This document shows, in pieces, positions 17,116 to 26,207 of a DNA stretch of 64,000 nt. Under the pieces are notes generated by a model. That model made no database searches. It was not told the DNA's origin and saw only the letters and a program-made list of their open reading frames with translations. The stretch is from an uncultured Clostridia bacterium (GTDB lineage: Bacteria > Bacillota > Clostridia > Lachnospirales > Anaerotignaceae), in the NCBI GenBank assembly GCA_910587735.1, contig CAJUNT010000008.1, positions 1-64,000 on the forward strand, written 5' to 3'. A program made the position numbers and the translations under genes. How positions within the stretch are numbered: the stretch's first letter is position 1; each line of letters opens with the position of its first letter.

Positions 17116-17847
17116 ATGTTAAAAGATAAAACAGTTTTAGTAACTGGTGCAGCAAAGGGAATTGGAAAAGCGATTGCGATTGCTTTTGCAAAAGAAGGCT
17201 GTAATATTATATTAAATTATAGAAGCACTGTTTCTGACAAATTGGTTGCAGAAATTAAAAATTATGGTGTTAATTGTTTGACTATACAAGGAGATGTTTC
17301 TAATTTTGAAAAAGCAAAAGAAATTGTTGAAGAATCAATAGAAACATTTGGATATATTGATATTTTAGTAAATAATGCTGGTATTACAAAAGATGGTCTT
17401 TTTATGCGTATGTCTGAGCAAGATTTTGATGCAGTGTTGAATACAAATTTAAAGGGTAGCTTTAATATAACACGTCATACAATAAATCATATGATTAAAA
17501 AGCGTTGTGGTGCTATTATCAATATTTCTTCTATTGTGGGTGTTATGGGAAATGCAGGACAAGCAAATTATGCAGCCTCTAAAGCAGGAGTGATAGGTAT
17601 GACAAAATCTGTTGCTAGGGAAGTTGCTTCTCGTGGTATTACTTGTAATGCGATTGCTCCAGGGTTTATTGAAACGGATATGACTGCAGTGTTAAAAGAA
17701 GATATTGTAAAACAAATGATTGCACAAATTCCTATGAAAAAATTAGGACAAGCGGAAGATGTTGCAGAAACAGCAGTATTTTTAGCGAAAAGCAAATATA
17801 TTACAGGTCAAGTTATACATGTAAATGGTGGCATGGCAATGTACTAA
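17116..17847 (+). CDS. fabG: 3-oxoacyl-ACP reductase
   Basis: NADPH-dependent ketoreductase of the classical short-chain dehydrogenase family, 243 residues. The cofactor loop TGAAKGIGKAI is near residue 10, NNAG near 88, the catalytic Ser in NISSIVG near 137-142 and YAASKAG (Tyr and Lys) near 152-158. The C-terminal HVNGGMAMY is typical. It begins 15 bases after fabD with a CGGAGG site and ends 11 bases before fabF, well inside the operon. Reduces beta-ketoacyl-ACP in each elongation cycle. Confidence 0.95.
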   Translation: MLKDKTVLVTGAAKGIGKAIAIAFAKEGCNIILNYRSTVSDKLVAEIKNYGVNCLTIQGDVSNFEKAKEIVEESIETFGYIDILVNNAGITKDGLFMRMSEQDFDAVLNTNLKGSFNITRHTINHMIKKRCGAIINISSIVGVMGNAGQANYAASKAGVIGMTKSVAREVASRGITCNAIAPGFIETDMTAVLKEDIVKQMIAQIPMKKLGQAEDVAETAVFLAKSKYITGQVIHVNGGMAMY

Positions 17848-17858
17848 GGAGGTAAAAC

Positions 17859-19091
17859 ATGAAAAGATGTGTAATTACAGGTATGGGTGCTATTACTCCA
17901 TTGGGAAATGATGTAGAAAGTTATTGGGAAAATTTAAAGAATGGAGTTTGTGGTATTGATTATATCAAAAAGTTTAATACAGAAGGATTTAAAGTAAAAA
18001 TTGCTGGAGAAGTAAAAGGCTTTGAAGCTGAAAAATATGTTGCAAAAAAAGAAACTAAAAGAAATGATATGTTTTCTATTTATGGTATTGCGGCAGCAAC
18101 ACAAGCCTATGAAATGAGTGGATTAAAAGAAGATATTGATTCAAAGAGATTTGGTACAATTGTAGGTTCTGGTATTGGTGGTTTATGGACAATAGAAGAA
18201 CAAATCATTAAGTTGAATGAAAAAGGACCTTCTAAAGTATCTCCATTGTTTATACCTATGGCAATTGGTAATATGGCAGCAGGTAATATTGCATTAAAAT
18301 TTAAAGCGAAAGGTACTTGTGAATCCATTGTAACTGCTTGTGCAACAGGAACAAATTCTATTGGCGAAGCTTATAGAAATATTAAACATGGCTATTTAGA
18401 TATATGTTTCGCTGGTGGTGCAGAATATTCTATTACACAAATTGGATTAGCAGGTTTTAGTAATTTAACAGCATTAACAACTTGTGATGACCCTAAAAAA
18501 GCATGTAGACCTTTTGATAAAAATAGAAGTGGTTTCGTTATGGGCGATGGTGCTGGTATATTACTATTAGAAGAATTGGAACATGCTTTAAATAGAGGAG
18601 CGAAAATTTATGGTGAAATTGTAGGGTATGGTTCTACTTGTGATGCATATCATATTACGGCACCATGTCCTGATGGTGAAGGTGCCGCAAATGCTATAAA
18701 TATGGCTATGTCTGAAGCAGGTATTCAAGCAGAAGACTTAGGATATATCAATGCACATGGTACTAGTACAGAAGCAAATGATGCAGGTGAAACCGCAGCA
18801 ATCAAGCGTGCATTAGGCGATTATGCTTATCATGTTCCAATTAGTTCTACAAAGTCTATGACAGGACATTTATTAGGTGCTGCTGGTGCGATTGAAGCAA
18901 TTGCTTGTGTAAAGGCATTAGAAGAAGGGTTTTTACCACCAACAATAGGTTATGAAGAAAAAGATGATGCTTGTGATTTAGATTATATTCCAAATGTAGG
19001 TAGAAAGGCAGACATCAAATATGCTTTATCTAATTCATTAGGTTTTGGCGGACATAATGGTGTGCTTTGTTTTAAAAAATGGGAGGATTGA
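17859..19091 (+). CDS. fabF: 3-oxoacyl-ACP synthase II
   Basis: KAS II, 410 residues, extends acyl-ACP with malonyl-ACP. The Cys-His-His triad is present: TACATGTNSIG near residue 164, NAHGTSTEAND near 301 and GHLLGAAGA near 337. GITPLGN-like start (GAITPLGND) and the C-terminal SNSLGFGGHN are family marks. AAGGAGG lies 7 bases before the ATG and the gene ends over the ribosome site of accB. It is the only KAS I/II-type enzyme seen in this window. Confidence 0.96.
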   Translation: MKRCVITGMGAITPLGNDVESYWENLKNGVCGIDYIKKFNTEGFKVKIAGEVKGFEAEKYVAKKETKRNDMFSIYGIAAATQAYEMSGLKEDIDSKRFGTIVGSGIGGLWTIEEQIIKLNEKGPSKVSPLFIPMAIGNMAAGNIALKFKAKGTCESIVTACATGTNSIGEAYRNIKHGYLDICFAGGAEYSITQIGLAGFSNLTALTTCDDPKKACRPFDKNRSGFVMGDGAGILLLEELEHALNRGAKIYGEIVGYGSTCDAYHITAPCPDGEGAANAINMAMSEAGIQAEDLGYINAHGTSTEANDAGETAAIKRALGDYAYHVPISSTKSMTGHLLGAAGAIEAIACVKALEEGFLPPTIGYEEKDDACDLDYIPNVGRKADIKYALSNSLGFGGHNGVLCFKKWED

Positions 19092-19093
19092 AT

Positions 19094-19552
19094 ATGACTT
19101 ATGCAGAAGTGAAAGAATTGATTTCTATTGTAAATCATTCAGTTCTAACAAATTTTGAATTGAACATGGATAATGTTTCCATCAAGATGAGTAAAAATAA
19201 AGATACAATGATTACTCAATCAACAAGCAGTAATGTTCCTAATATGCAAACGACTCCAATACAAACAATACAACCAACTGAAACATCTAGTGTTTCAGAA
19301 GAAATCACTGAGCAAAGTGGTAATATTGTAAAATCACCTATTGTAGGAACATTTTATGCAGCACCTGGCAGTGACAAGCCAAGTTTTGTAAAAATAGGAG
19401 ATAAAGTAAAAGAAGGAGATATACTTTGTATTGTAGAAGCTATGAAGATTATGAATGAAATACCAAGTCCATATACAGGAGAAATTGCAGAAATTTATGT
19501 AAGCAATGAGGAATTAGTAGAATATGGACAAAGTTTGTTCAGAATTAAATAA
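19094..19552 (+). CDS. accB: biotin carboxyl carrier protein of acetyl-CoA carboxylase
   Basis: 152-residue BCCP. ATG 19094 is chosen because GGGAGG at 19081-19086 lies 7 bases upstream; an upstream in-frame ATG at 19079 overlaps fabF and has no site. The N-terminal helix region is followed by a Thr/Ser/Gln/Pro linker (about residues 45-80) and the biotinyl domain, with the target Lys in VEAMKIMNE near 117. SPIVGTFYAAPG precedes it, as in other AccB proteins. It carries CO2 from AccC to the AccAD carboxyltransferase, all encoded downstream. Confidence 0.95.
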   Translation: MTYAEVKELISIVNHSVLTNFELNMDNVSIKMSKNKDTMITQSTSSNVPNMQTTPIQTIQPTETSSVSEEITEQSGNIVKSPIVGTFYAAPGSDKPSFVKIGDKVKEGDILCIVEAMKIMNEIPSPYTGEIAEIYVSNEELVEYGQSLFRIK

Positions 19553-19572
19553 TAGTAAAGGACGGAATAAAA

Positions 19573-19992
19573 ATGAATATAGAGGAAATTATGTCTATTA
19601 TACCACATAGGTATCCTTTTTTATTGATTGATAAGGTAGATGAAGTAATACCAGGTGAAAAAGTAATTGCTACAAAAAATGTAACAATGAATGAACCATT
19701 TTTTCAAGGACATTTTCCAGGTAGACCTGTGATGCCTGGTGTATTAATTATTGAAGCTATGGCACAGGCTGGCGCTGTTGCAATATTATCCATGAATGAA
19801 TATAAAGGAAAAACTGCATTGTTTGGTGCAATAGATAAAGCAAAATTTAGAAAACAAGTTATACCAGGAGATACATTACATTTAGAGGTAAGCATTATAA
19901 AATTAAAAAAGAATGCAGGTATTGGAAAAGGTATTGCATATGTAGGAGATAAAAAAGCCGCTGAGGGTGAATTTACATTTTTGATTGGATAA
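19573..19992 (+). CDS. fabZ: 3-hydroxyacyl-ACP dehydratase
   Basis: 139-residue hot-dog-fold dehydratase of the FabZ type. The starting IPHRYPFLLIDKV and the active-site HFPGRPVMPGVLIIEAMAQ (His near 48, Glu near 62) are clear. It removes water from 3-hydroxyacyl-ACP. No FabA or separate isomerase gene appears in the operon, so unsaturated fatty acids, if made through FASII, would need another factor encoded elsewhere. It lies between accB and accC, an arrangement common in Firmicutes. Confidence 0.95.
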   Translation: MNIEEIMSIIPHRYPFLLIDKVDEVIPGEKVIATKNVTMNEPFFQGHFPGRPVMPGVLIIEAMAQAGAVAILSMNEYKGKTALFGAIDKAKFRKQVIPGDTLHLEVSIIKLKKNAGIGKGIAYVGDKKAAEGEFTFLIG

Positions 19993-20016
19993 TTTCTCCA
20001 TGGAGGTGTTTAAAAA

Positions 20017-21360
20017 ATGTTTCATAAAGTATTGATTGCAAATAGAGGAGAAATTGCTGTTCGTATTATAAGAGCTTGCAGGGAAATGGGCATTGCAACC
20101 GTTGCAGTTTTTTCAGAACCAGATAGAGATGCACTTCATACGCAATTAGCAGATGAGGCTGTTTGTATTGGTCCTGCAAAGGGAATAGATAGCTATTTAA
20201 ATATGGAAAATATTATTAGTGCTGCAGTAGCGAAAAAAGCACAAGCAATACACCCAGGGTTTGGATTTTTAGCAGAAAACAGTATATTTGCAACAATGTG
20301 TTGTGAATGTAATATACAATTTATAGGACCTTCTCCAGAAGTAATTGATAAAATGGGTAATAAGGCAAATGCTAGAGAAATGATGAAAAAGGCAAATGTT
20401 CCTGTTGTTCCAGGCAGTGATGGTACAGTAGATACAGTAGAAAAAGCCGTTGAGATGGCAGAAAAGTTAGGTTATCCAGTAATGATTAAAGCTGCTGCTG
20501 GTGGTGGTGGAAAAGGTATTCGTATTGTAAGAGAAAAAAAGGAATTAAAACAAGCATATGAATCTGCTAAAAGTGAAACAATTGCCGCTTTTGGTGATGA
20601 TAAAATGTATATGGAAAAAGTAATTGAGCACGCTAGACATATTGAAATACAAATTTTAGGTGATCATTTTGGAAATGTAGTACATTTAGGAGAGAGAGAT
20701 TGTTCTTTACAAAGAAGGAATCAGAAGGTATTAGAAGAAGCACCTTCCATCGCTATTTCAAATGAAACAAGACAAAAAATGGGAGAGGCAGCAATTAGAG
20801 CAGCAAAAACAGTAGGCTATGAAAATGCTGGTACAATAGAATTTTTATATGATAAATCTGGCAATTTTTATTTTATGGAAATGAATACTCGTATACAAGT
20901 AGAACATCCAGTTACAGAAATGATTACTGGCATAGATATTGTAAAAGAACAATTAAAAATTGCTTCTGGAGAGAAATTAAAATTAAATCAAAAAGATATT
21001 GTTATAAATGGTCATGCTATTGAGTGTAGAATCAATGCAGAAAATCCAAAATTGAATTTTACACCTTCTCCAGGACATATTGATTTTTTACTTATGCCAG
21101 GAGGAATGGGAACAAGAATAGACAGTGCTATTTATGCAGGTTGTGATATTCCACCATTTTATGATTCTATGTTAGCAAAAGTAATTGTTCATGGTAATAC
21201 TAGAATAGAAGCAATTGAAAAAATGAGACGTTGTTTACATGAATTTGTTATTGAGGGTGTTATAACAAATATTGAATTTATGGAAGAAATTTTGGAAAAT
21301 GAAAAATATATAAAAGGAGATTTTGATACTTCTTTTATAGCAAATGAAATTATAAAATAA
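20017..21360 (+). CDS. accC: acetyl-CoA carboxylase, biotin carboxylase subunit
   Basis: 447-residue ATP-grasp enzyme that carboxylates biotin on AccB with bicarbonate and ATP. KVLIANRGEIAVRIIRAC opens the protein; AAAGGGGKGIRIV near 162 is the glycine-rich ATP loop, and HIEIQILGDHFGN and FMEMNTRIQVEHPVTE near 288-303 supply metal and bicarbonate contacts. The length is standard for a stand-alone subunit. It has the same domain as the N-terminal third of the pyruvate carboxylase at 31657 but is a separate gene. Ribosome site GGAGGTG. Confidence 0.96.
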   Translation: MFHKVLIANRGEIAVRIIRACREMGIATVAVFSEPDRDALHTQLADEAVCIGPAKGIDSYLNMENIISAAVAKKAQAIHPGFGFLAENSIFATMCCECNIQFIGPSPEVIDKMGNKANAREMMKKANVPVVPGSDGTVDTVEKAVEMAEKLGYPVMIKAAAGGGGKGIRIVREKKELKQAYESAKSETIAAFGDDKMYMEKVIEHARHIEIQILGDHFGNVVHLGERDCSLQRRNQKVLEEAPSIAISNETRQKMGEAAIRAAKTVGYENAGTIEFLYDKSGNFYFMEMNTRIQVEHPVTEMITGIDIVKEQLKIASGEKLKLNQKDIVINGHAIECRINAENPKLNFTPSPGHIDFLLMPGGMGTRIDSAIYAGCDIPPFYDSMLAKVIVHGNTRIEAIEKMRRCLHEFVIEGVITNIEFMEEILENEKYIKGDFDTSFIANEIIK

Positions 21361-21378
21361 TTATTTGGAGGGAATTTC

Positions 21379-22254
21379 ATGAAATTATTTAAAAAAAAGA
21401 ATTATATTAGAATGAATCCTCCTGAAGCTGTTACTGTACCAGAAGCACAAACACCCAGTATACCAGATGGACTTTGGATAAAGTGTAATCACTGTGATAA
21501 AATCATTTATACAAAAGAAATCAATCAGTATAAAATTTGTCCTAATTGTGGATACCATTTTCGTTTGACAGCAAGAGAAAGAATTAACTTAATTACTGAT
21601 GAAAATTCTTTTGAAGAATGGGATAGTAACATGCAGGCGAAAAATCCTATGAATTATCCAGACTATAATAAAATAATAGAAAAGGTACAATTAAAAACAG
21701 AATTAAAAGATGCTGTAATAACAGGACATTGTAAAATTGGAGGATATGATGTTGTTTTAGCTGTAATGGATAGTCATTTTATGATGGCATCTATGGGTTC
21801 TGTGGTAGGAGAAAAAATTACAAGAGCGATTGAAAGAGCAACGGAGAAAAAATTGCCTATTATTATATTTACTGCTTCTGGTGGTGCTAGAATGCAGGAG
21901 GGAATTATTTCTCTTATGCAAATGGCAAAAACAAGTTCTGCGTTAAATAGGCATGGAAAAGCTGGTTTATTATATGTTTCAGTTATGACAGACCCTACAA
22001 CTGGTGGTGTTTCTGCTAGTTTTGCAAGTTTAGGTGATATTATACTCTCTGAACCAAATGCAACAATTGGTTTTGCAGGAAGAAGGGTGATTGAAGGTAC
22101 AATTAATGAAAAACTTCCAGATGAATTTCAAACATCTGAATTTCAATTAGAACATGGGTTTTTAGATAAAATTGTATTAAGAATGGATATGAAAGATACA
22201 TTAATACAAATATTAAAACTACATTGTCAAAAGGAGGGCTGTGAGAATGGGTAA
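21379..22254 (+). CDS. accD: acetyl-CoA carboxyltransferase subunit beta
   Basis: 291-residue carboxyltransferase beta chain. The N-terminal four-Cys zinc finger is visible (CNHCDK then CPNCGY, residues about 35-55), followed by the crotonase-fold domain with FTASGGARMQEG near 171-182 and the glycine-rich TTGGVSASFASLGD near 213-226. With AccA it transfers CO2 from carboxybiotin to acetyl-CoA to make malonyl-CoA. It overlaps the start of accA by 8 bases, so the two subunits are probably translated in step. Confidence 0.96.
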   Translation: MKLFKKKNYIRMNPPEAVTVPEAQTPSIPDGLWIKCNHCDKIIYTKEINQYKICPNCGYHFRLTARERINLITDENSFEEWDSNMQAKNPMNYPDYNKIIEKVQLKTELKDAVITGHCKIGGYDVVLAVMDSHFMMASMGSVVGEKITRAIERATEKKLPIIIFTASGGARMQEGIISLMQMAKTSSALNRHGKAGLLYVSVMTDPTTGGVSASFASLGDIILSEPNATIGFAGRRVIEGTINEKLPDEFQTSEFQLEHGFLDKIVLRMDMKDTLIQILKLHCQKEGCENG

Positions 22255-23053
22255 TGCAGCTATGGAAATTGTAAAAAAATCCAGAATGGTTTCCAGACCT
22301 ACGACATTGGAATTTATTGAATATATATTTTCTGATTTTATAGAATTGCATGGTGATAGACATTTTGCAGATGATAAGGCTATGGTAGGAGGAATTGCTT
22401 TATTGGAGAAACAGCCAGTCACCGTCATTGGTGTACAAAAAGGACACACCATAGAAGAAAATGTCAAAAGAAGTTTTGGTTCTCCAAATCCTGAAGGATA
22501 TAGAAAACAATTACGTTTAATGAAACAAGCGGAAAAATTTCATCGTCCAGTGATTCTTTTTGTAAATACATCTGGTGCTTATTGTGGTGTTGGTGCAGAG
22601 GAAAGAGGACAGGGAGAAGCGATAGCCAAAAATTTAATGGAAATGGCTGGTTTAACTGTACCAATTATAAGTATTTTTATAGGAGAGGGGGGAAGTGGAG
22701 GTGCTTTAGCACTTGCTTTAGCTGATAGAGTGTGGATGTTAGATAATGGTATGTATGCTGTTCTTTCTCCAGAAGGATTTGCTAGTATACTATGGCGCTC
22801 TCCAGAACGTTCTGCTGATGCAGCAAATCTTATGAAATTGACAGCTCCCGATTTACTAAAAAATGGGGTGATTGAAAAAATTATACCAGAAGCAAGAGAA
22901 GGATTAGCAGAAAATCCAGAGTATACAATGTCAATATTAAAGAAGGCATTGATAGAGGAATTGAAGGTATTAAATAATTTAACTGAAGAGGAACTATTGC
23001 AACAACGTTATTATCGTTTTCGCAAATATGGTGAATTTACTATCAATGACTGA
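22247..23053 (+). CDS. accA: acetyl-CoA carboxyltransferase subunit alpha
   Basis: The ATG at 22247, 8 bases after AAGGAGGG, is preferred over the GTG at 22241, which is too close to that site. This gives 268 residues; Firmicute AccA proteins are often longer at the N-terminus, so this is a short form. The core is complete: FGSPNPEGYRKQLRLM near 75-90, FVNTSGAYCGVGAEERGQGE near 105-124, IGEGGSGGALALALAD near 145-160 and LSPEGFASILWR near 172. Last gene of the FASII/ACC operon, followed by a hairpin terminator. Confidence 0.94.
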   Translation: MGNAAMEIVKKSRMVSRPTTLEFIEYIFSDFIELHGDRHFADDKAMVGGIALLEKQPVTVIGVQKGHTIEENVKRSFGSPNPEGYRKQLRLMKQAEKFHRPVILFVNTSGAYCGVGAEERGQGEAIAKNLMEMAGLTVPIISIFIGEGGSGGALALALADRVWMLDNGMYAVLSPEGFASILWRSPERSADAANLMKLTAPDLLKNGVIEKIIPEAREGLAENPEYTMSILKKALIEELKVLNNLTEEELLQQRYYRFRKYGEFTIND

Positions 23054-23070
23054 ATTATAAAAATATGAAG

Positions 23071-23104
23071 ATACCTATTTTATATTAGGTATTTTTATTT
23101 TTTT
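23071..23104 (+). terminator. terminator of the fab/acc operon
   Basis: ATACCTA (23071-23077) pairs with TAGGTAT (23086-23092), followed by a long T-rich run to 23104. Confidence 0.8.
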
Positions 23105-23155
23105 GAATTTACTATTATACAAATAATAAAATTTTATAAGCATATTTGTATAAAT

Positions 23156-23186
23156 TGTATAAAATTGGAAAATCCTGTGCATACTA
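23156..23186 (+). promoter_or_regulatory. sigma-G/F-like sporulation promoter
   Basis: TGTATA (23156-23161), an 18-base spacer and CATACTA (23180-23186) resemble the forespore sigma-G consensus (TGAATA and CATACTA in Bacillus). The match and the downstream BofC-like gene support each other. The start of transcription would be about 18 bases before the ATG. Confidence 0.5.
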
Positions 23187-23210
23187 TTTGTATGATACAG
23201 GAGGGATAAT

Positions 23211-23783
23211 ATGAAAAAAAAAGAAGTAATCTGGATATTAGTAATTTGTTTCGTTATTGGTATAATAAGTTGCCTTATTACTATTGGAATATATGAAAAG
23301 AAAATGCAAAAATTTTCTTCTTCAATAAATCAAAATATTACAAAAGAAGATGATAGTATAACTGTTACAAAAGAAATGACAGCAAGAATTACACCTTCTA
23401 CAAAAATGATATATGAATATTATTATACAGAAGATGATGTTACACAAACTTTGGAAGATGTTCCACCCTATTTTTTATTGGATATGACATTAGAGGATAT
23501 GAAAAAAGTATATACAGACTGGCAAATTATTTCTTTTTCTTCTAAAGAAGTAATTATGAGAAAGACATTAGAGGCAAAAAGCGATGAACAGTATATTATA
23601 GGAGAGAAGAATGGATATGTTGCTGTATTTTATAAAGAACCACAACATGGAATTGTATTACACGAAATTACAAATACTCCTCTTTCTGCATTACCATTAG
23701 AAGAAAGGGAAAGGCTATTAGAGGGAATTTCTGTTACAGGTGATGAAAATCTGTCAAAAATTTTGTCAGATTATACCAGTTAA
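23211..23783 (+). CDS. BofC-like membrane-anchored protein
   Basis: 190 residues: one N-terminal membrane anchor (about 6-27, IWILVICFVIGIISCLITIG) then an extracytoplasmic domain. The C-terminal half, with GEKNGYVAVFYKEPQHG, ITNTPLSALPLEERERLLEG and a final LSKILSDYTS, matches the BofC C-terminal domain. In Bacillus BofC is a forespore-made factor acting between the spore membranes on the SpoIVB protease that triggers sigma-K. That role here is inferred; the N-terminal BofC domain is not obvious. A strong AGGAGGG site precedes the ATG, and the upstream promoter looks forespore-specific. Confidence 0.7.
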   Translation: MKKKEVIWILVICFVIGIISCLITIGIYEKKMQKFSSSINQNITKEDDSITVTKEMTARITPSTKMIYEYYYTEDDVTQTLEDVPPYFLLDMTLEDMKKVYTDWQIISFSSKEVIMRKTLEAKSDEQYIIGEKNGYVAVFYKEPQHGIVLHEITNTPLSALPLEERERLLEGISVTGDENLSKILSDYTS

Positions 23784-23857
23784 GAAAAGTTTTGGTTTAT
23801 TTTGGACAAAAAAATGCTGGTGTATTAAAAAAAATTCATTATATTTTTAAATTTTAG

Positions 23858-23886
23858 TAGACAGATGATATAAGTGGTGCTATAAT
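23858..23886 (+). promoter_or_regulatory. promoter of predicted small RNA
   Basis: TAGACA (23858-23863), exactly 17 bases, then a perfect TATAAT (23881-23886). It directs transcription into a three-hairpin non-coding segment that has no ribosome site. Confidence 0.65.
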
Positions 23887-23892
23887 AAAAAT

Positions 23893-23998
23893 GTGAAAAC
23901 TCCCCAATATTTTCACAATGCAGCTTATAGGCTGCAATCCCAATAAGAAATACCTTCTCTTTGTGGAAAAAGACTATCATCGGCAGGTAGTCTTTTTT
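23893..23998 (+). ncRNA. predicted ~106-nt small RNA with a C-rich loop
   Basis: Between bofC and the GH13 gene lies a unit with its own promoter and terminator and no open frame. Stem 1: TGTGAAAA/TTTTCACA (23892-23917) with loop CTCCCCAATA. Stem 2: TGCAGC/GCTGCA (23919-23936). An unpaired linker with CCTTCTCT follows, then a perfect 10-bp terminator stem AAAAAGACTA/TAGTCTTTTT (23967-23998) with T-tail. C-rich loops are how many Firmicute sRNAs pair with GGAGG ribosome sites; that action here is inferred. It does not look like 6S RNA, SRP RNA or tmRNA. Confidence 0.6.
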
Positions 23999-24018
23999 CA
24001 TATGTTAAAATAAATAAT

Positions 24019-24047
24019 TTGACATAATTTCTGTTGATATTTATAAT
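24019..24047 (+). promoter_or_regulatory. consensus promoter of the GH13 gene
   Basis: A perfect TTGACA (24019-24024), 17 bases, and a perfect TATAAT (24042-24047); the ATG follows at 24105. It lies just after the small-RNA terminator, so the two transcripts are independent. Confidence 0.85.
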
Positions 24048-24104
24048 AAAATTATACGAACTAAAAATGACAAATAATTGTATATTTGGGATAGGAGAAT
24101 TAGT

Positions 24105-26207
24105 ATGAATCTTTCAGTACCTTATAAAGAATTGAGTATTGCTGGAAAAATACTTTGTAATGCAGAATTAAGCAAAGATATTTTGAGTATTGAATCCGTT
24201 TTTAGTGACGAAACAGAAAATTTCAGAATACCATCAGAACCAACAAGCAGTGATACTGTTCAGATATTGATACGAACCGGAAGGGGAAATATGGATGCTG
24301 TTTTTTTATGCTATGATGGTGAAAGAATACCTATGAAAGTATGTAAACAAGAAAGTTTTTTTGACTTTTATGAAGGTTTTTTACCTCCAACAAATGAAAC
24401 AAAATCATATTATTTTGAACTGGTGCAAGGAAATAGTTCTTATTATTATACAAAAAGTGGGTTACATCAAAATTTAGAAGAAGGAACTTGGTTTACGGTA
24501 ATTAGAAATTTTAAAATTCCTGATTGGGCAAAAGGCGCTGTTATGTATCAAATTTATGTAGACCGTTTTTATAATGGCGATAAAACAAATGATGTAAAAA
24601 CAAATGAATATATATATTTAGGAAAACCAGTTGAAGCAGTTGAATGGGATAAAGCACCTGAGCCAGAAGATTTTAGACGTTTTTATGGTGGAGATTTAAA
24701 AGGTGTATTAGATAAATTAGATTATCTACAACAATTAGGCATAGATGTAATATATTTTAATCCTCTTTTTGTTTCTCCAAGTAACCATAAATATGATACA
24801 CAAGATTATGATTATATTGACCCACATATTGGTGTTGTTGTGGAAGATGGAGGTTCTCCTTTAGTATTTGAGAAATTTAATAATAATCATGCAACTATGT
24901 ATATTCAAAGAACAACAGCGTTAGAGAATTTAGAAGCTAGTAATGCTTTATTTTGTAAAGTTGTAGAAGAAGCCCATAAAAGAAACATAAAAATTATACT
25001 TGATGGCGTGTTTAATCATTGTGGTGCTTTTCATAAATGGATGGACAGAGAAAATTTTTATGGATTTACTGGAAAATATCCTGCTGGAGCATTTATAGAA
25101 AATAATAGTATTTATCACAATTATTTTTATTGGAAAGAAAATGGAACATATGATGGTTGGTGGGGACATCCAAATCATCCAAAATTAAATTTTGAATCTC
25201 CAGAATTATTTCAGTATATTATGGGAATTGCACAAAAATGGGTATCTCCTCCATTTAATGCTGATGGTTGGAGATTAGATGTTGCAGCAGATTTAGGAAT
25301 CAATCCTAATTTTAATCATTATTTCTGGAAAAAATTTAGAGATGCTGTAAAAAAGGCAAATCCTAATGCAATTATATTAGCGGAACATTATGGAGATGCA
25401 TCTTCATGGCTACAAGGTGACCAATGGGATACAATTATGAATTATGATGCATTTATGGAACCTGTATCATGGTTTTTAACAGGTATGGAAAAGCATAGTG
25501 AAGATTTTAGAAGGGATTTATTAAATAATAGTATTTCTTTTAAAAATACGATGTTGTATCAGATGGCAAAGCTTTCAAAACAGTCTATACAAATATCTAT
25601 GAATGAACTTTCTAATCATGACCATTCTCGTTTTTTAACGAGAACAAATAAAACAGTTGGACGACTTCATACTTTAGGTCATGATGCTGCTAATCAAGGA
25701 ATTAATAAGGGCATTATGAAAGAAGCTGTTGTTATGCAAATGACATGGCCTGGTGCACCAACAGTATATTACGGAGATGAAGCGGGAGTTGCTGGCTGGA
25801 CGGATCCTGATAATAGAAGAACATACCCATGGGGAAATGAAGATATTGATTTATTGGAATTTCACAAAGCAGCTATTAAGATACACAAGCAATATAGTGC
25901 ATTAAAGACAGGTTCACTTATATTTTTATACACTGGGTATGGTCTATTAAGTTATGGACGATTTGATAAAAAAAATAAAATTGTTGTTGCTTTAAATAAC
26001 ACAGAACAAGAAAAACAAATAGAAATTCCTGTTTGGCAAATGGGTATTTCTACCTATGGAGAAATGCAAGCGATATTAACATCAACAGAAATTGGATTTT
26101 CTGTTAATGTAATTTCTTATAAAATAAAAAGGGGTAAATTGATTTTATCTTTGAAACCTTATAGTAGCGTAATATTAAAAGAGGTAAAAAGAGGTAAACC
26201 TTTATGA
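24105..26207 (+). CDS. GH13 alpha-glucan hydrolase (neopullulanase/cyclomaltodextrinase-like)
   Basis: 700-residue glycoside hydrolase from ATG 24105, which follows an AGGAG site; the frame extends back to a TTG at 24078 without one. An N-terminal beta-rich domain (about 1-140) precedes the alpha-amylase barrel starting at AVMYQIYVDRFYNGD. The conserved regions are present: DGVFNHCG, DGWRLDVAAD (nucleophile Asp), ILAEHYGD (acid/base Glu) and LSNHDHSR. There is no signal peptide, so it should act in the cytoplasm on imported maltodextrins or cyclodextrins. A C-terminal beta domain completes it. It overlaps the RluA-type gene by 4 bases. The exact glucan preference cannot be read from sequence. 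Confidence 0.88.
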   Translation: MNLSVPYKELSIAGKILCNAELSKDILSIESVFSDETENFRIPSEPTSSDTVQILIRTGRGNMDAVFLCYDGERIPMKVCKQESFFDFYEGFLPPTNETKSYYFELVQGNSSYYYTKSGLHQNLEEGTWFTVIRNFKIPDWAKGAVMYQIYVDRFYNGDKTNDVKTNEYIYLGKPVEAVEWDKAPEPEDFRRFYGGDLKGVLDKLDYLQQLGIDVIYFNPLFVSPSNHKYDTQDYDYIDPHIGVVVEDGGSPLVFEKFNNNHATMYIQRTTALENLEASNALFCKVVEEAHKRNIKIILDGVFNHCGAFHKWMDRENFYGFTGKYPAGAFIENNSIYHNYFYWKENGTYDGWWGHPNHPKLNFESPELFQYIMGIAQKWVSPPFNADGWRLDVAADLGINPNFNHYFWKKFRDAVKKANPNAIILAEHYGDASSWLQGDQWDTIMNYDAFMEPVSWFLTGMEKHSEDFRRDLLNNSISFKNTMLYQMAKLSKQSIQISMNELSNHDHSRFLTRTNKTVGRLHTLGHDAANQGINKGIMKEAVVMQMTWPGAPTVYYGDEAGVAGWTDPDNRRTYPWGNEDIDLLEFHKAAIKIHKQYSALKTGSLIFLYTGYGLLSYGRFDKKNKIVVALNNTEQEKQIEIPVWQMGISTYGEMQAILTSTEIGFSVNVISYKIKRGKLILSLKPYSSVILKEVKRGKPL

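Noticed and set aside
23893..23998. 6S, SRP or tmRNA
   Set aside because: It lacks the large closing stem with central bubble, the GGAA tetraloop region and the tRNA-like end respectively.
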